A DNA stretch of 64,000 nucleotides from Lachnoclostridium sp. An14 (GCF_002160755.1 NZ_NFLE01000017.1:1-64000); one strand, 5' to 3'. Positions 16,282-25,269 are shown, counted from the first letter of the stretch. Numbers and translations are program-made. Notes: generated from the sequence alone by a model not told the origin.

Positions 16282-16593
16282 ATGAAAGAAGAACGTGATT
16301 TCAGGAATCTGACAGAGGGGCAGATGGAAAATCTGCTGGAGTTTGCCGAGGTGTCGGCGCGGTGCAGTAAGGAAGTGCTGGAGGCCCTTGAGGAACAGGT
16401 GCCGGTGACCTATGAGCTGTTCCGGAAATGTATGGAGGAGCTGGGAACGGTGGGAGCCATCGGCGCTCTGACAGAAATGATGGGACGGTATCCCGACTAT
16501 GGGAAACGGTACAACGAGGAAGAAGGCTGGGGGCCGGAGAAGGCGGAAAGCGATTTTAGGAAGATTATGGAGAAATTGGGAGAAACGAAGTAA
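16282..16593 (+). CDS. Uncharacterised 103-residue cytoplasmic protein
   Basis: Acidic, helical, no signal peptide or membrane segment; begins MKEERDFRNLTEGQMENLLE and ends FRKIMEKLGETK. The ATG at 16282 is fixed by AGGAGGTG 8 nt upstream. I do not recognise a family. It is divergent from the HTH paralogues and shares the ATTGTG-N8-CACAAT site with them, so it is a candidate target of those small regulators. Confidence 0.65.
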   Translation: MKEERDFRNLTEGQMENLLEFAEVSARCSKEVLEALEEQVPVTYELFRKCMEELGTVGAIGALTEMMGRYPDYGKRYNEEEGWGPEKAESDFRKIMEKLGETK

Positions 16594-16596
16594 GGG

Positions 16597-16703
16597 GGCA
16601 TTGCAAAATCATTAACTTAGATGGTGGAGCAATGCCCTCGCTTCATGATTTACAAAAATCCAGGCTGGATCACTGTTTTCATGGATCCAGCCTGGATTTT
16701 TGG
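16597..16703 (+). terminator. Double hairpin ending in a strong bidirectional terminator
   Basis: A first hairpin pairs GGGCATTGC with GCAATGCCC (about 16597-16636). The second is a perfect 18-bp stem, AAAAATCCAGGCTGGATC (16654-16671) with its complement at 16684-16701, with A and T tracts on both sides. Confidence 0.85.
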
Positions 16704-16763
16704 CGTACTTTAATAAAACTCTCTCTTTTTCCCTGTTTTGTGCCCCTTGTATGATGAGCCTGC

Positions 16764-16792
16764 TTGAGGATACGATCCCGTGATTGTATAAT
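16764..16792 (+). promoter_or_regulatory. Promoter ahead of the macrodomain gene
   Basis: TTGAGG (16764-16769), 17-bp spacer, TATAAT (16787-16792). It gives a leader of about 210 nt before 17012, in which I see no convincing gene. Confidence 0.65.
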
Positions 16793-17011
16793 GGATTTTA
16801 AGAGACCGTTGCAAAAACTTCAAAATATTGCAATCGTTTATCTTTTGAAATCAGAGAGTATATGGGGGATTGGAATGACGCCACAGACGGAACGATCGGA
16901 GCGTGCGCGTAAGGGAATTTCTCCCAATCAAAACGGAATGTCTGAATCCATAAAACGGATACAGGTCAGACAAAAGGAAGGCATCTGTTTCAGTCAAAGG
17001 AGGGCAAAATC

Positions 17012-17794
17012 ATGACACAGGAAGAACGGAGAACGTATCTCATCCGGGAGCTGCGGCGGGAGATGCCTCAGTACCGGGGGATGGTGGTTCCGGACAATGA
17101 GGAAGGACAGTGGCGGGTGCTGCGGTCGCTGTTTAATCTGCGCCCGCCGTATCCGGCGGGGGAAGAATTTCTGAAAATACAGGACGAGTATCTGTCAGAG
17201 CTGATTCAGCAGAGGGGGATTGTGGTGGCGGAGAACCTGCCGGGAACGAAGGCCAGCCCCAGGATTTCCCTTTGGCGGGGAGACATTACCACGCTGCGCT
17301 GCGACGCCATTGTCAACGCGGCAAACAGCGCTCTTTTGGGATGCTGGCAGCCCTGCCACTCCTGCATTGACAACATCATTCACACCCTTTCCGGCGTTCA
17401 GCTGCGGATCAGGTGCAACGAGATCATGGAGGCCCAGGGCCATGAGGAGGAGACGGGAAGGGCAAAAATCACCCCCGCCTACAACCTTCCATGCAAATAC
17501 GTGCTGCATACAGTAGGCCCCATCATTTCCGGCTCGCTGCGCCTGGAGGACTGCGATCTGCTGGCTGGGTGCTACCGCTCCTGCCTGGAGCTGGCGGCGG
17601 AATACGGACTCCGGTCCGTGGCCTTCTGCTGCATTTCCACCGGCGTGTTTTGCTTCCCCCAGCAGAGAGCGGCAAAGATCGCGGTGGAAACGGTACAGCA
17701 GTTTCTGGAGAAGGGCAGCCCGGTGGAGCAGGTGATTTTTAACGTGTTTACAGAGCGGGATTTGAAGATTTATGAGGAGCTGCTAAATGGGTGA
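17012..17794 (+). CDS. Zinc-dependent macrodomain protein-ADP-ribose hydrolase
   Basis: 260 residues. An N-terminal helical extension of about 80 residues precedes a macrodomain: SLWRGDITTLRCDAIVNAANSALLGC, then the zinc-site motif CWQPCHSCIDNIIH and the loop CISTGVFCFPQQRAA. The Cys/His motif marks the Zn-macro class known to remove ADP-ribose from protein serine or aspartate side chains. In other bacteria this class often sits with a SirTM sirtuin, GcvH-L and LplA2; none is nearby. The start follows AAAGGAGG. Its 3' end overlaps the convergent YczE-like gene by 47 bp. Confidence 0.92.
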   Translation: MTQEERRTYLIRELRREMPQYRGMVVPDNEEGQWRVLRSLFNLRPPYPAGEEFLKIQDEYLSELIQQRGIVVAENLPGTKASPRISLWRGDITTLRCDAIVNAANSALLGCWQPCHSCIDNIIHTLSGVQLRIRCNEIMEAQGHEEETGRAKITPAYNLPCKYVLHTVGPIISGSLRLEDCDLLAGCYRSCLELAAEYGLRSVAFCCISTGVFCFPQQRAAKIAVETVQQFLEKGSPVEQVIFNVFTERDLKIYEELLNG

Positions 17795-18404
17795 GGGCTG
17801 ATGGGAAACGAACTTGCCCAATCCACAGCCCAAACCACTTCACCATCGTCCCCGTAAGGAGAACAGAGAGAATGGTCCCGATCCCAAACACTCCGCCCAA
17901 CAGGATGCCGGCTATCACGTAGGAGAAATCCGCCGCTGTCCGCAGCCAGGCGTAGGGCAGGCGGGTGTGTTCCGACAGCTTGCAGAGGACAGCGTCCAGG
18001 GCATTCATGCCCAGTTTCAGCTGGATGAGAAGGGCCAGGGCCAGGCTGAGGAAGATCTGTCCGGCGGCGAAACCGAGGAAACGGGCCGCCAGGGCCATTT
18101 CTCCCAGGCTGAGAGGGGCGAGAAGGAACCGGTAGGCGTCTATAAAATATCCGGAGGACAGGGCATAGACAATGGTCCCGGCGCCCAGGTTGCGGCGGGC
18201 AGCGCAGGCGGCGATGAGGATGATGGTCAGGTTATAGGCCAGAGACGCGTTCCCGTAGGAGAGGCGAAAGGCGCGGCTGATTCCGTCGCACAGCAGGCCG
18301 ATGGAATCACAGCCTAAGCCGCTCTCCAGAAAGAGGGCGACGGCGGCACCCACCAGGTTCATGGCAGCGAAGATGAAAAGGGATTTCTTTACACGTTCCT
18401 TCAA
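17748..18404 (-). CDS. YczE/YitT-like integral membrane protein
   Basis: 218 residues with about five hydrophobic segments, including FIFAAMNLVGAAVALFLESG, GIGTILSVLLTGTMVKW and the GLGCDSIGLLCDGISR loop typical of YczE/YyaS-type membrane proteins (DUF161 relatives). Function is unknown in the family. It is divergent from a Crp/Fnr-type gene, with a short palindrome between them, so that regulator may control it. Its 3' end runs into the macrodomain gene. Confidence 0.8.
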   Translation of the reverse strand: MKERVKKSLFIFAAMNLVGAAVALFLESGLGCDSIGLLCDGISRAFRLSYGNASLAYNLTIILIAACAARRNLGAGTIVYALSSGYFIDAYRFLLAPLSLGEMALAARFLGFAAGQIFLSLALALLIQLKLGMNALDAVLCKLSEHTRLPYAWLRTAADFSYVIAGILLGGVFGIGTILSVLLTGTMVKWFGLWIGQVRFPSALTHLAAPHKSSNPAL

Positions 18405-18464
18405 TGTGATTTCCTCCTTGCGTGTTGGTTGGTTCCATATTAAACTAAGATCAGGAAATAGAAA

Positions 18465-18478
18465 ATGCCAAATGGCAT
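18465..18478. promoter_or_regulatory. Palindrome in the YczE / Crp-Fnr divergent region
   Basis: ATGCC-AAAT-GGCAT, 18 bp before the regulator start. A candidate autoregulatory operator. Confidence 0.45.
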
Positions 18479-18495
18479 ATTTTGAAAGGAACCTT

Positions 18496-19206
18496 ATGGA
18501 GAAAAGGGAATTTGAGAGCCGCTACCGGACGGAGCGGCACCGGGATTTTTGGAAACGGTTTTTGAGTCGGATGCCGGAGGAACTGATGCCTTATCTCTAT
18601 GTCAAAAACAGCGGCTGTGGGGAGGTGCTGATCTCCTCGGCGAAGAAATCCGGGACGGTGTATTTTCTCATGAGAGGGAGGCTGTTTGCCATGGAGGAAC
18701 GGGTGCAGAGCCTTCCTTACGTGTTTACGGAGCTGATGCCGGTGGACATTGTGGGAGATTATGAGCTGTTTTCCGATATGGAGGATTCTTATGCCACCAT
18801 TATGGCGGCGCGGGACTGCGAACTGATCGCTATGCCGGCAGATTTGTACCTGGGATGGATTTCCCAGGACGCGGGGGCCCTGTTTTACCGTGTGGGGCTT
18901 TTGATGAACCAGCTGGGCGGTCAGGCAGCTGCCAGCCGCCAGTATTTTTTTCTGGATTATACGGGGCGCCTGGTGTCTCTGCTTTTGCAGTACGCCATCC
19001 CGGACGCAAAGGGGATCGCCCTGCTGCGAATGACCAGGGAAAGCCTGGCAGCCCGGATCGGATGCTCCCTACGCACCTGCCACCGGGTGGTGAACGGGCT
19101 GAAGGAGCGGGGAATGGTGTCTCTGGTTCACGGGAAGATCGTGGTGGATGAAGGGCAGCGGGAGCTGCTGCGGCAGTATCTGGCGGAGGAGATGGAACGG
19201 CTGTAG
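18496..19206 (+). CDS. Crp/Fnr-family transcriptional regulator
   Basis: 236 residues. The N-terminal cyclic-nucleotide-binding-like beta barrel (GTVYFLMRGRLFAM ... VDIVGDYELFSDMEDSYATI) is followed by the dimer helix and a Crp-type winged helix (RESLAARIGCSLRTCHRVVNGLKERGMV). No FNR-type cysteine cluster is present, so it should not bind an iron-sulfur centre. The ATG at 18496 has AAAGGA 5 nt upstream; the much longer open frame from 18301 runs antisense through the neighbour and is rejected. Ligand unknown. Confidence 0.86.
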   Translation: MEKREFESRYRTERHRDFWKRFLSRMPEELMPYLYVKNSGCGEVLISSAKKSGTVYFLMRGRLFAMEERVQSLPYVFTELMPVDIVGDYELFSDMEDSYATIMAARDCELIAMPADLYLGWISQDAGALFYRVGLLMNQLGGQAAASRQYFFLDYTGRLVSLLLQYAIPDAKGIALLRMTRESLAARIGCSLRTCHRVVNGLKERGMVSLVHGKIVVDEGQRELLRQYLAEEMERL

Positions 19207-19242
19207 GGAGGGCTGAAAAACGATCAGAGGGGAGAAGACGGA

Positions 19243-19278
19243 GGGCCGGAAAGCCGGGGAAATGCCCCCGGCCCTTTT
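19243..19278. terminator. GC-rich hairpin between convergent genes
   Basis: GGGCCGG (19243-19249) pairs with CCGGCCC (19268-19274), with nested GCCGGGG/CCCCGGC alternatives, followed by TTTT. Probably ends the Crp/Fnr transcript. Confidence 0.55.
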
Positions 19279-19325
19279 GGCATGGCGGAAACTGGTCTCG
19301 TCGGGGAAATGCCCTAGCAGAGGGG

Positions 19326-20240
19326 TTATGCGGAGAAACAGGTCTTGGTGATTTGAATAAAGCTTTGGGCAGCTGCCGGGAGGTAGCTGCCTTTTTTGTA
19401 TGCGATTACAAAATCCCATAGATTCTGATCTGGGCCAGCGGAGCAGAACAGGAGGGGATCGGGGGTATAGAAAAAGCGCTCGCACATATCGGTGCAGAAC
19501 CCCACGCCCACGTCCGCGGCTACGAGGGAGAGGACGGTTTCTACGCTTTGGAGGGTGATGGTGCGGGGGCGGATGGGAGAGGCAGCCAGAATCCGGTTGG
19601 CGATTTTCCTGGTACGGAATTTTTCATCCACCATGAGAAACAAGTCGCTCCCCAACTGGTTCATATCAATCCATGGGTGCTTGCGGCCGTCCACGGCCTT
19701 GATTAAACTGGAATGAGGGTTGGAGGGGGAGATGCAAAGCACTACTTCTTCCTGGCAAATGTATTCGTAAACAATATTTTGAGGCTGGGGCTCGTACACG
19801 GTGTAGAGGGCCAGGTCAATCTGGCCCAGCTCCAGGGCCTGGTTTAATCCGTTTACACCGTCCTCTACAATATTGATCTCATATTTTGGATACTGTTTTT
19901 TGAAAGCGGGCAGCACATGGGGGAGGACGTAGCGTCCTCTGGTAGGAGTGATGCCCACAGAAATCAGGCCGCTCACCTCGGCGGTCAAGTCGGCCAGAGT
20001 ATGGTGGAGCTGCCGGTTCAAATCCAGGATTTTCAATCCGGTATCCACATACTGCTGTCCGGCGTAGGTCAGATACATTTTATTTTCCACCCGTTTAAAT
20101 AAAGGGGTGTTCAGCCGTTTCTCCAGGCCATGGAGAAATTTGCTCAAAGAGGGCTGAGTGATGTCCAGCATTCGGGCGGCCCCTGACAGGGTCTGGCATT
20201 TCATAATGGCCAGCACGTATTCGATTTCGCGAAAATCCAT
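19326..20240 (-). CDS. LysR-family regulator divergent from the hydrolase-TRAP operon
   Basis: 304 residues. Winged helix: QTLSGAARMLDITQPSLSKFLHGLEKRLNTPLFKR; the effector domain follows with the usual GLISVGITPTRG opening. The ATG at 20240 follows AAGGAGG; the frame starting at 20273 lacks a ribosome site. It faces the operon 20403-25085, so it very likely controls it. TATAGCT (20305-20311) and AGCTATA (20349-20355) in the gap form a spaced inverted repeat that could be part of its site. Confidence 0.88.
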   Translation of the reverse strand: MDFREIEYVLAIMKCQTLSGAARMLDITQPSLSKFLHGLEKRLNTPLFKRVENKMYLTYAGQQYVDTGLKILDLNRQLHHTLADLTAEVSGLISVGITPTRGRYVLPHVLPAFKKQYPKYEINIVEDGVNGLNQALELGQIDLALYTVYEPQPQNIVYEYICQEEVVLCISPSNPHSSLIKAVDGRKHPWIDMNQLGSDLFLMVDEKFRTRKIANRILAASPIRPRTITLQSVETVLSLVAADVGVGFCTDMCERFFYTPDPLLFCSAGPDQNLWDFVIAYKKGSYLPAAAQSFIQITKTCFSA

Positions 20241-20402
20241 AGAAAACCGTTCCTCCTTTTTCTGTGTGTCCATAATTGGATTGTACCACAGTTCTTGGGA
20301 AAAGTATAGCTTTTAGTTATAGTTTATATGCCTTAATTCTGGATTTACAGCTATAGATAAACGGGTTATTATGGAAGAAACAGAATAGAAAGAAGGGTGA
20401 GG

Positions 20403-21293
20403 GTGAAAACAGGGTATTTAAGGACGAGGGACGGCGCCCACATTTACTATGAGGACAGGGGGGAGGGAATTCCCATTCTGTTTGTGCCAGGGCATATGTG
20501 TACCGTTCGGTTTTTTGACCGCTGTGCCGCGCTGCTGGAACGGGAGTTCCGGGTCATTGCCATGGACCCCAGAGGATTCGGCAATTCCTCCAAAGTTCTC
20601 CACGGAAATACGGTGGAACGCCACTGTGATGACATTCACGAGCTCATAGAATATCTAGAGCTGGAGAAAACCGTGCTTTTGGGCTGGTCTCTGGGTGGAA
20701 GTCTGGTGATGATGTACGCTCATAAATATGGGGAGGGCTGTCTGGGGGCTGTAGGGCTTTTAGACTGCGCACTGTTTCCGTTCTCAGAGGAGGAGTGGAA
20801 CCGCTACGGCGCCAGAGATTATGACATGGAAAAATGGTTCCGAAAATATGGTCTTTGGCTGGATGAGCCGGAAGTTTACTGCCAAAACTTTATTAAACGG
20901 GTGGGGGCAGGAATGTCGGAGCCGGAGCGGGAGCTGGTGAGACGGGAGATAAAAAAAACCCCGCCTTGGATCGGTTACGCGATCCATACAGATTGGTGTC
21001 ATACGGATACGGAGCAGTATTTGAAGGATCTGACGGTTCCTGTGTATATCGCCGCGGGAGAGGATACCGGCATGAGCCGCCACTATCTGGAGCAGGTGGG
21101 AGAGCGGGGAGAGCTGCATGAGTTTCTGGAGGGCGGGCACGCGTTTTTTTGGAATCAGGCAGAGCGGTTTGAGCAGTCATTGGAGCAGTTTATCAGGAGA
21201 AAAACAGCAGGGGGTACGGCCTGCTGGGGGACAGATTCAAATTTCAAAAGGGGGAGTCTAAATGAAAACATTGTCGCTCACGGGAGCCTGTGA
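20403..21293 (+). CDS. Alpha/beta hydrolase
   Basis: About 296 residues, no signal peptide. Oxyanion region ILFVPGHMCTVRFF, nucleophile Ser96 in GWSLGGS, and a C-terminal His in EGGHAFFW form an alpha/beta-hydrolase active site; the acid is probably the Asp in AGEDTGM. Starts with GTG 20403 (AAGGG 5 nt upstream) or GTG 20397. Its end overlaps the next gene by 32 bp. As first gene of a TRAP-transporter operon it may cleave an ester or a carbon-carbon bond of the imported acid. Confidence 0.85.
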   Translation: MKTGYLRTRDGAHIYYEDRGEGIPILFVPGHMCTVRFFDRCAALLEREFRVIAMDPRGFGNSSKVLHGNTVERHCDDIHELIEYLELEKTVLLGWSLGGSLVMMYAHKYGEGCLGAVGLLDCALFPFSEEEWNRYGARDYDMEKWFRKYGLWLDEPEVYCQNFIKRVGAGMSEPERELVRREIKKTPPWIGYAIHTDWCHTDTEQYLKDLTVPVYIAAGEDTGMSRHYLEQVGERGELHEFLEGGHAFFWNQAERFEQSLEQFIRRKTAGGTACWGTDSNFKRGSLNENIVAHGSL

Positions 21294-22149
21294 CCTGCAT
21301 ATCCATTCATCACCGGACATTGTGGACCGGATTGGCAATGATGTGGAGATCGCAAGACGGGCGCGGGATGCGGGAATGCGGGCTATCGTGTATAAATGCG
21401 TGCTGGAGCCTACGGTATCGAGGGCCTGGCACACCATGGAACAGGTGGAGGGCATTTCCGTATTCGGAGGCATTGTGCTGGATCACCACGTAGGGGGAAT
21501 CAATCCCTCAGCTGTGGAACCCGTGATCAAAATGGGAGGAAAAGTGGTGTGGCTGCCTACCTATCACGCCCAAGGGCACGCGGAGGCCTTTGGAGCAATC
21601 GGGAGCTTTGGATATGTGGAGGAGGAGAGAAAGGGGTATTGTCTGGAGCCTATTACCATTTTGCGGGAGGACGGACGAATTCGGGATGAGGTGCTGACGG
21701 TCATGGAGCAGTGCCGGGAGGCGGACATCATCCTAGCCACCGGGCACATCAGCAAGAGGGAGACCTATCTTTTGGCAAAGGAGGCCAAGGCGCGGGGATT
21801 TCACAAGCTGGTGGTCAACCATCCTTTTTTCAGGGTTCCAAAGATGACGGTGGAAGAAGTGGGGGCGTTGGTGGAACTGGGCGCGTATGTGGAATTTTGC
21901 GCCAACGAGTTGTGTCCCATTCCAGAAAGCGCCAATCTGTATGATTATATCGAGTGTTTCCGGCGTTTTGGGGTTTCTCGTTTTATATTGGCATCCGATG
22001 CCGGGCATAACAGAAAGGGATGGCCGGCGGAAGAACTTAGAATTTTTGCCCAGCTATTGGGCTATGCGGGAGTCGGAACGGAGGAGCTGAAACAAATGCT
22101 CTGCGATAATTATGTGGAGCTTCTGGGACTTTCAGAATCTGGAAAATAG
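21262..22149 (+). CDS. DUF6282-family, amidohydrolase/PHP-like metalloprotein
   Basis: 295 residues. The N-terminus has the metal motif DLHIHSSPD (Asp11, His13, His15). Later His/Asp positions occur in GGIVLDHHVGG, LATGHISKRE, VVNHPFFRV and LASDAGHNRKG, the pattern of a TIM-barrel metal hydrolase. I place it in DUF6282, a family without a firmly known reaction. Translationally coupled to the hydrolase ahead of it, it should act on the compound brought in by the TRAP transporter. Confidence 0.75.
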   Translation: MKTLSLTGACDLHIHSSPDIVDRIGNDVEIARRARDAGMRAIVYKCVLEPTVSRAWHTMEQVEGISVFGGIVLDHHVGGINPSAVEPVIKMGGKVVWLPTYHAQGHAEAFGAIGSFGYVEEERKGYCLEPITILREDGRIRDEVLTVMEQCREADIILATGHISKRETYLLAKEAKARGFHKLVVNHPFFRVPKMTVEEVGALVELGAYVEFCANELCPIPESANLYDYIECFRRFGVSRFILASDAGHNRKGWPAEELRIFAQLLGYAGVGTEELKQMLCDNYVELLGLSESGK

Positions 22150-22226
22150 AGGATGGGGAGCGAAAATCTGTGTTGTCATTGAAACTGGGCATTTATAGCA
22201 ATTTTCAGAGAAAAGGAGAGGGCAAT

Positions 22227-23306
22227 ATGAGGAAAAAAATGTGGAAACAGATGGTGGCAGTGAGCGTGGCGGCAGGAATGATGGCGATGTCTTTGGCTGG
22301 CTGTCAAAATACGGATACACCGGAAAGCGCGGCGGTTCCGGAGGCAGGGGATACATCGGCAGAGGCCGGGGGCTTTGAGGAAATGACTATTAAGCTGGGC
22401 CATGGTTCTTCTCCCGCAGACGATGATCCCTATCATATTCTGGCTATGAATTTCAAAGAGAATGTGGAGGAGGCCACAGGCGGAAAGGTGACTGTGGAAA
22501 TTTTCCCCAGCGGACAGCTGGGCGGTGAGATGGACAGTTATGAAGGCCTGGGAATGGGAACGGTAGATATGTGCATTGCCACGGCTAATATTTTCGGCCT
22601 GTACGATGAACGGACCACTATTATGGATATGCCGTTTTTGCTGCAGGATGAGGAGTCGGCCCAGAAACTTCTGGACAGCGATCTGATCCAGGGAGTACTG
22701 GAAGAACTGTCCGACACCACGGGCGCCGTCCATCTGGGCTTTGGTTCTGGCGGATTCCGTCACATTTTTAATAATGTGCGGCCTATTTACAAGCCGGAGG
22801 ATTTAAAGGATGTAAAACTGCGGGTGCCGGAGACTACCATATTTGTGGATACCTTCGCCGCCCTGGGAGCCAATGTAACGCCTATGACTTATTCGGAAAC
22901 TTATACGGGAATCCAGCAAAAGACCATTGACGGAATCGAGGTTCCGATTGGAAATGGGTACACAGTAGGCTATTACGAGGTCTGCGACTATCTGTCCCTG
23001 ACCAGGCATTTCTACAATGCCCTCTCTTTGAGCATTAGCAAAAGCCTGTATGATGGGATGTCCCCGGAGCTGCAGCAGATCCTAAAGGACGCGGCGGTAA
23101 AGGCTGGCCAGGATCAGCGGATTTCCGTGGCGGAGAATGAGGCTGGACAGCTGGAGGCGATGAAGGAGTCCGGAATTCAAGTAAACGAGATCGACGACGT
23201 GGAGCAGTTCCGCGCTCTGGTACAGCCGATCTACGACAATTACAGAGACAATATCAGCGCTGACATTTACAGCCAGGCGATGGAGATTTTAGGAATCGAG
23301 GAATAG
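22227..23306 (+). CDS. TRAP transporter substrate-binding lipoprotein (DctP family)
   Basis: About 359 residues. The lipobox is SLAGC after a hydrophobic signal (AAGMMAMSLAGC), followed by an acidic linker. DctP landmarks are GQLGGEMDSYEGLGMGTVDM, DMPFLLQDEESAQ, the carboxylate-binding Arg in LKDVKLRVPETTIF, and GIEVPIGNGYTVGYYEVCDY. The ATG at 22227 has AAAGGAG upstream. It captures an organic acid outside the cell for the DctQ/DctM pair encoded next; the substrate is unknown. Confidence 0.93.
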   Translation: MRKKMWKQMVAVSVAAGMMAMSLAGCQNTDTPESAAVPEAGDTSAEAGGFEEMTIKLGHGSSPADDDPYHILAMNFKENVEEATGGKVTVEIFPSGQLGGEMDSYEGLGMGTVDMCIATANIFGLYDERTTIMDMPFLLQDEESAQKLLDSDLIQGVLEELSDTTGAVHLGFGSGGFRHIFNNVRPIYKPEDLKDVKLRVPETTIFVDTFAALGANVTPMTYSETYTGIQQKTIDGIEVPIGNGYTVGYYEVCDYLSLTRHFYNALSLSISKSLYDGMSPELQQILKDAAVKAGQDQRISVAENEAGQLEAMKESGIQVNEIDDVEQFRALVQPIYDNYRDNISADIYSQAMEILGIEE

Positions 23307-23322
23307 AATAGGAGAGAGGCGT

Positions 23323-23805
23323 ATGAGGAAAGTGCTTTTGACGGCTGCGGACAAGCTGTTGTGGCTGTACTGCGCGGCAGGACTGATATTTCTGGGGCTG
23401 GTGGTGCTCACCACATTTTTGCAGGTAGCTACCAGGTATTTTCTGGAGACCTCTCTGTCATGGACGGAGGAGGGCGCGAGATACTCGTTTATTTGGATGA
23501 GTATGATGGGAGCGTCTCTGGCTACCAGGCACGGCAGCAACGCTGCTATTGACATCATCGGGGATTTTCTGCGCGGAAAGGCAAAGGCAGCCCATTCTAT
23601 CCTGGTGCAGTGCTCCATCATTTTGGCATCGGCAGTGATCGGAGTGTACGGAGTGTCCATGGCGGAAGTTATGATGGTAAGAAACAGCGCGGCTCTGGGG
23701 ATTCCCATGGGATACGTGTACATTGCAATTCCTGTGGGCTGTGCGGGGATCGTGGTTCAGTGCCTGGCAAACCTGGCAGAAATGGGAAAAGGGGGTGACT
23801 GCTGA
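23323..23805 (+). CDS. TRAP transporter small permease (DctQ family)
   Basis: 160 residues with four hydrophobic helices; the conserved SLSWTEEGARYSFIWMSMMGA segment (canonical W-x-E-E-x-x-R) is present. The stop codon overlaps the DctM start by one base (TGATG). Confidence 0.92.
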   Translation: MRKVLLTAADKLLWLYCAAGLIFLGLVVLTTFLQVATRYFLETSLSWTEEGARYSFIWMSMMGASLATRHGSNAAIDIIGDFLRGKAKAAHSILVQCSIILASAVIGVYGVSMAEVMMVRNSAALGIPMGYVYIAIPVGCAGIVVQCLANLAEMGKGGDC

Positions 23806-25085
23806 TGGCGGCGATTCTATTCGGTCTGATGTTCGGATTTATGCTTTTGGGAATCCCTATCGCGTTCAGCATTGCTCTTTCTACCGGAGGTTTTCTGGTT
23901 TTAACGGATTCCGGCCCCCTGCTGCTTCTGGCTCAGAGATTTTTCCTGGGAATGGATTCCTTTGTACTGCTGGCGGTGCCTTTGTTTACCCTGACGGGCT
24001 ATTTGATGGAACAGTGCGGTCTGTCCCGCAGGCTGATTGAGTGGGTGGAGTGTATTTTTGGTCGGATCCGCGGCAGTGTAGGGGTAGTTACCATTGTGTC
24101 TTGCGCGATCTTCGCCGCTCTGGTAGGCTCTGGACCAGCGACGATCGCGGCCATTGGGGCGCTGATGATGCCGGCACTTTTAAAGAGCGGTTACAGTCAG
24201 GAGACATCAGCCGGCATGGTGGCAGCTGGGGGTGCTTTGGGGCCCATCATTCCGCCCAGTGTGGGGATGATTGTGTATGGTTCCACGATGAATGTGAGCA
24301 TCCCGAAAATGTTTATGTCCGCGATCATACCGGGAATCATGATGATTTTTGCGCTGATTATTGTTAATTTCATCATGGTGAGAAAGCAAAACATTCCTCC
24401 AAGCGAAAAAACGTATACGGCGAAAGAAAAGCTGGTGCGCACGTGGAAAGCTTTGCCGGCCCTTCTGCTGCCGGTGATCATTTTAGGCGGGATTTACGGC
24501 GGAATTTTCACAGCGACGGAGGCCGCGGTGGTTTCTGTGGTATACAGCATGATCGTGGGCACGTTCCTGGGAGAACTGAAACTGAAAAAACTGGGCCATG
24601 CCATGGCCAGCGCAGTGGAGACTTCGGCTATGATTTCCCTTATTCTTGGCGTGTCCAACCTGTTTGGCTGGATCCTGGCTTACGCGAAGATTCCCCAGGC
24701 TATCGCCGATCTGGTGATCCCCATCGTTCAGACAAAGGCGGTGTATCTGGTGGTGCTGTGTATCCTGATGCTGATTGTAGGCGCGCTGATGGAGACCCTT
24801 ACCAGCATTGTGATTCTGGCACCGATTCTGGCGCCCATCGGTATCGAGCTGGGGATCGACCCACTGGTGGTAGGTATGGTATTTTGCCTGAGCTTGATCA
24901 TTGGTGTGGTGACGCCGCCATTTGGGGTAAACCTGTTTACGGTGACCTCCACTGCCGGGATTTCCTTCCGGCGGGTAGTGAAGGGAGCAGCTCCGTTTAT
25001 TTTAGCTTTGATTGTGGTAGTGCTGCTGGTGTCTCTATTCCCGCAGATTCTGCTGATCTTGCCGAATCTGCTGATGAAAGGGTAA
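23805..25085 (+). CDS. TRAP transporter large permease (DctM family)
   Basis: 426 residues, about 12 hydrophobic segments. Family markers are FGLMFGFMLLGIPIAFSIA at the start, GSGPATIAAIGALMMPALLK, GALGPIIPPSVGMIVYG and GVVTPPFGVNLF near the end. It moves the substrate with sodium or proton, together with DctP and DctQ. Last gene of the operon, followed by a hairpin terminator. Confidence 0.94.
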   Translation: MAAILFGLMFGFMLLGIPIAFSIALSTGGFLVLTDSGPLLLLAQRFFLGMDSFVLLAVPLFTLTGYLMEQCGLSRRLIEWVECIFGRIRGSVGVVTIVSCAIFAALVGSGPATIAAIGALMMPALLKSGYSQETSAGMVAAGGALGPIIPPSVGMIVYGSTMNVSIPKMFMSAIIPGIMMIFALIIVNFIMVRKQNIPPSEKTYTAKEKLVRTWKALPALLLPVIILGGIYGGIFTATEAAVVSVVYSMIVGTFLGELKLKKLGHAMASAVETSAMISLILGVSNLFGWILAYAKIPQAIADLVIPIVQTKAVYLVVLCILMLIVGALMETLTSIVILAPILAPIGIELGIDPLVVGMVFCLSLIIGVVTPPFGVNLFTVTSTAGISFRRVVKGAAPFILALIVVVLLVSLFPQILLILPNLLMKG

Positions 25086-25119
25086 TGGCAGTACGGCCGG
25101 GAAAGATGGGAAAGGGTGA

Positions 25120-25157
25120 GAGGCTGGCCGCGGGGAGACTGCGGCCGGCCTCGTTTA
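25120..25157 (+). terminator. Terminator of the TRAP operon
   Basis: GAGGCTGGCCGC (25120-25131) pairs with GCGGCCGGCCTC (25141-25152), one G-T pair; the tail is only GTTT, so termination may be partial. Confidence 0.6.
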
Positions 25158-25234
25158 CGCGGATGGGGAAATGACGGTGAAACTATCTTGAAACCACCTT
25201 AAAGTGAGATTTAAGTATAAGTTTCTAAACTAAA

Positions 25235-25263
25235 TTGACAATTTCCAAAATTCCCTATATAAT
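25235..25263 (+). promoter_or_regulatory. Perfect consensus sigma-A promoter upstream of the nickel operon
   Basis: TTGACA (25235-25240), exactly 17 bp, TATAAT (25258-25263). Both boxes are full consensus. Confidence 0.88.
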
Positions 25264-25269
25264 AAAAAC

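Noticed and set aside
16764-17015. 83-residue plus-strand frame ahead of the macrodomain gene
   Set aside because: It begins at the -35 box of the promoter and overlaps the macrodomain start; no ribosome site or recognisable family.
18301-18495. Upstream extension of the Crp/Fnr gene
   Set aside because: It is antisense to the YczE-like gene; a good ribosome site precedes ATG 18496.
24443-25174. 243-residue plus-strand frame inside dctM
   Set aside because: Out-of-phase reading of the TRAP large permease gene.
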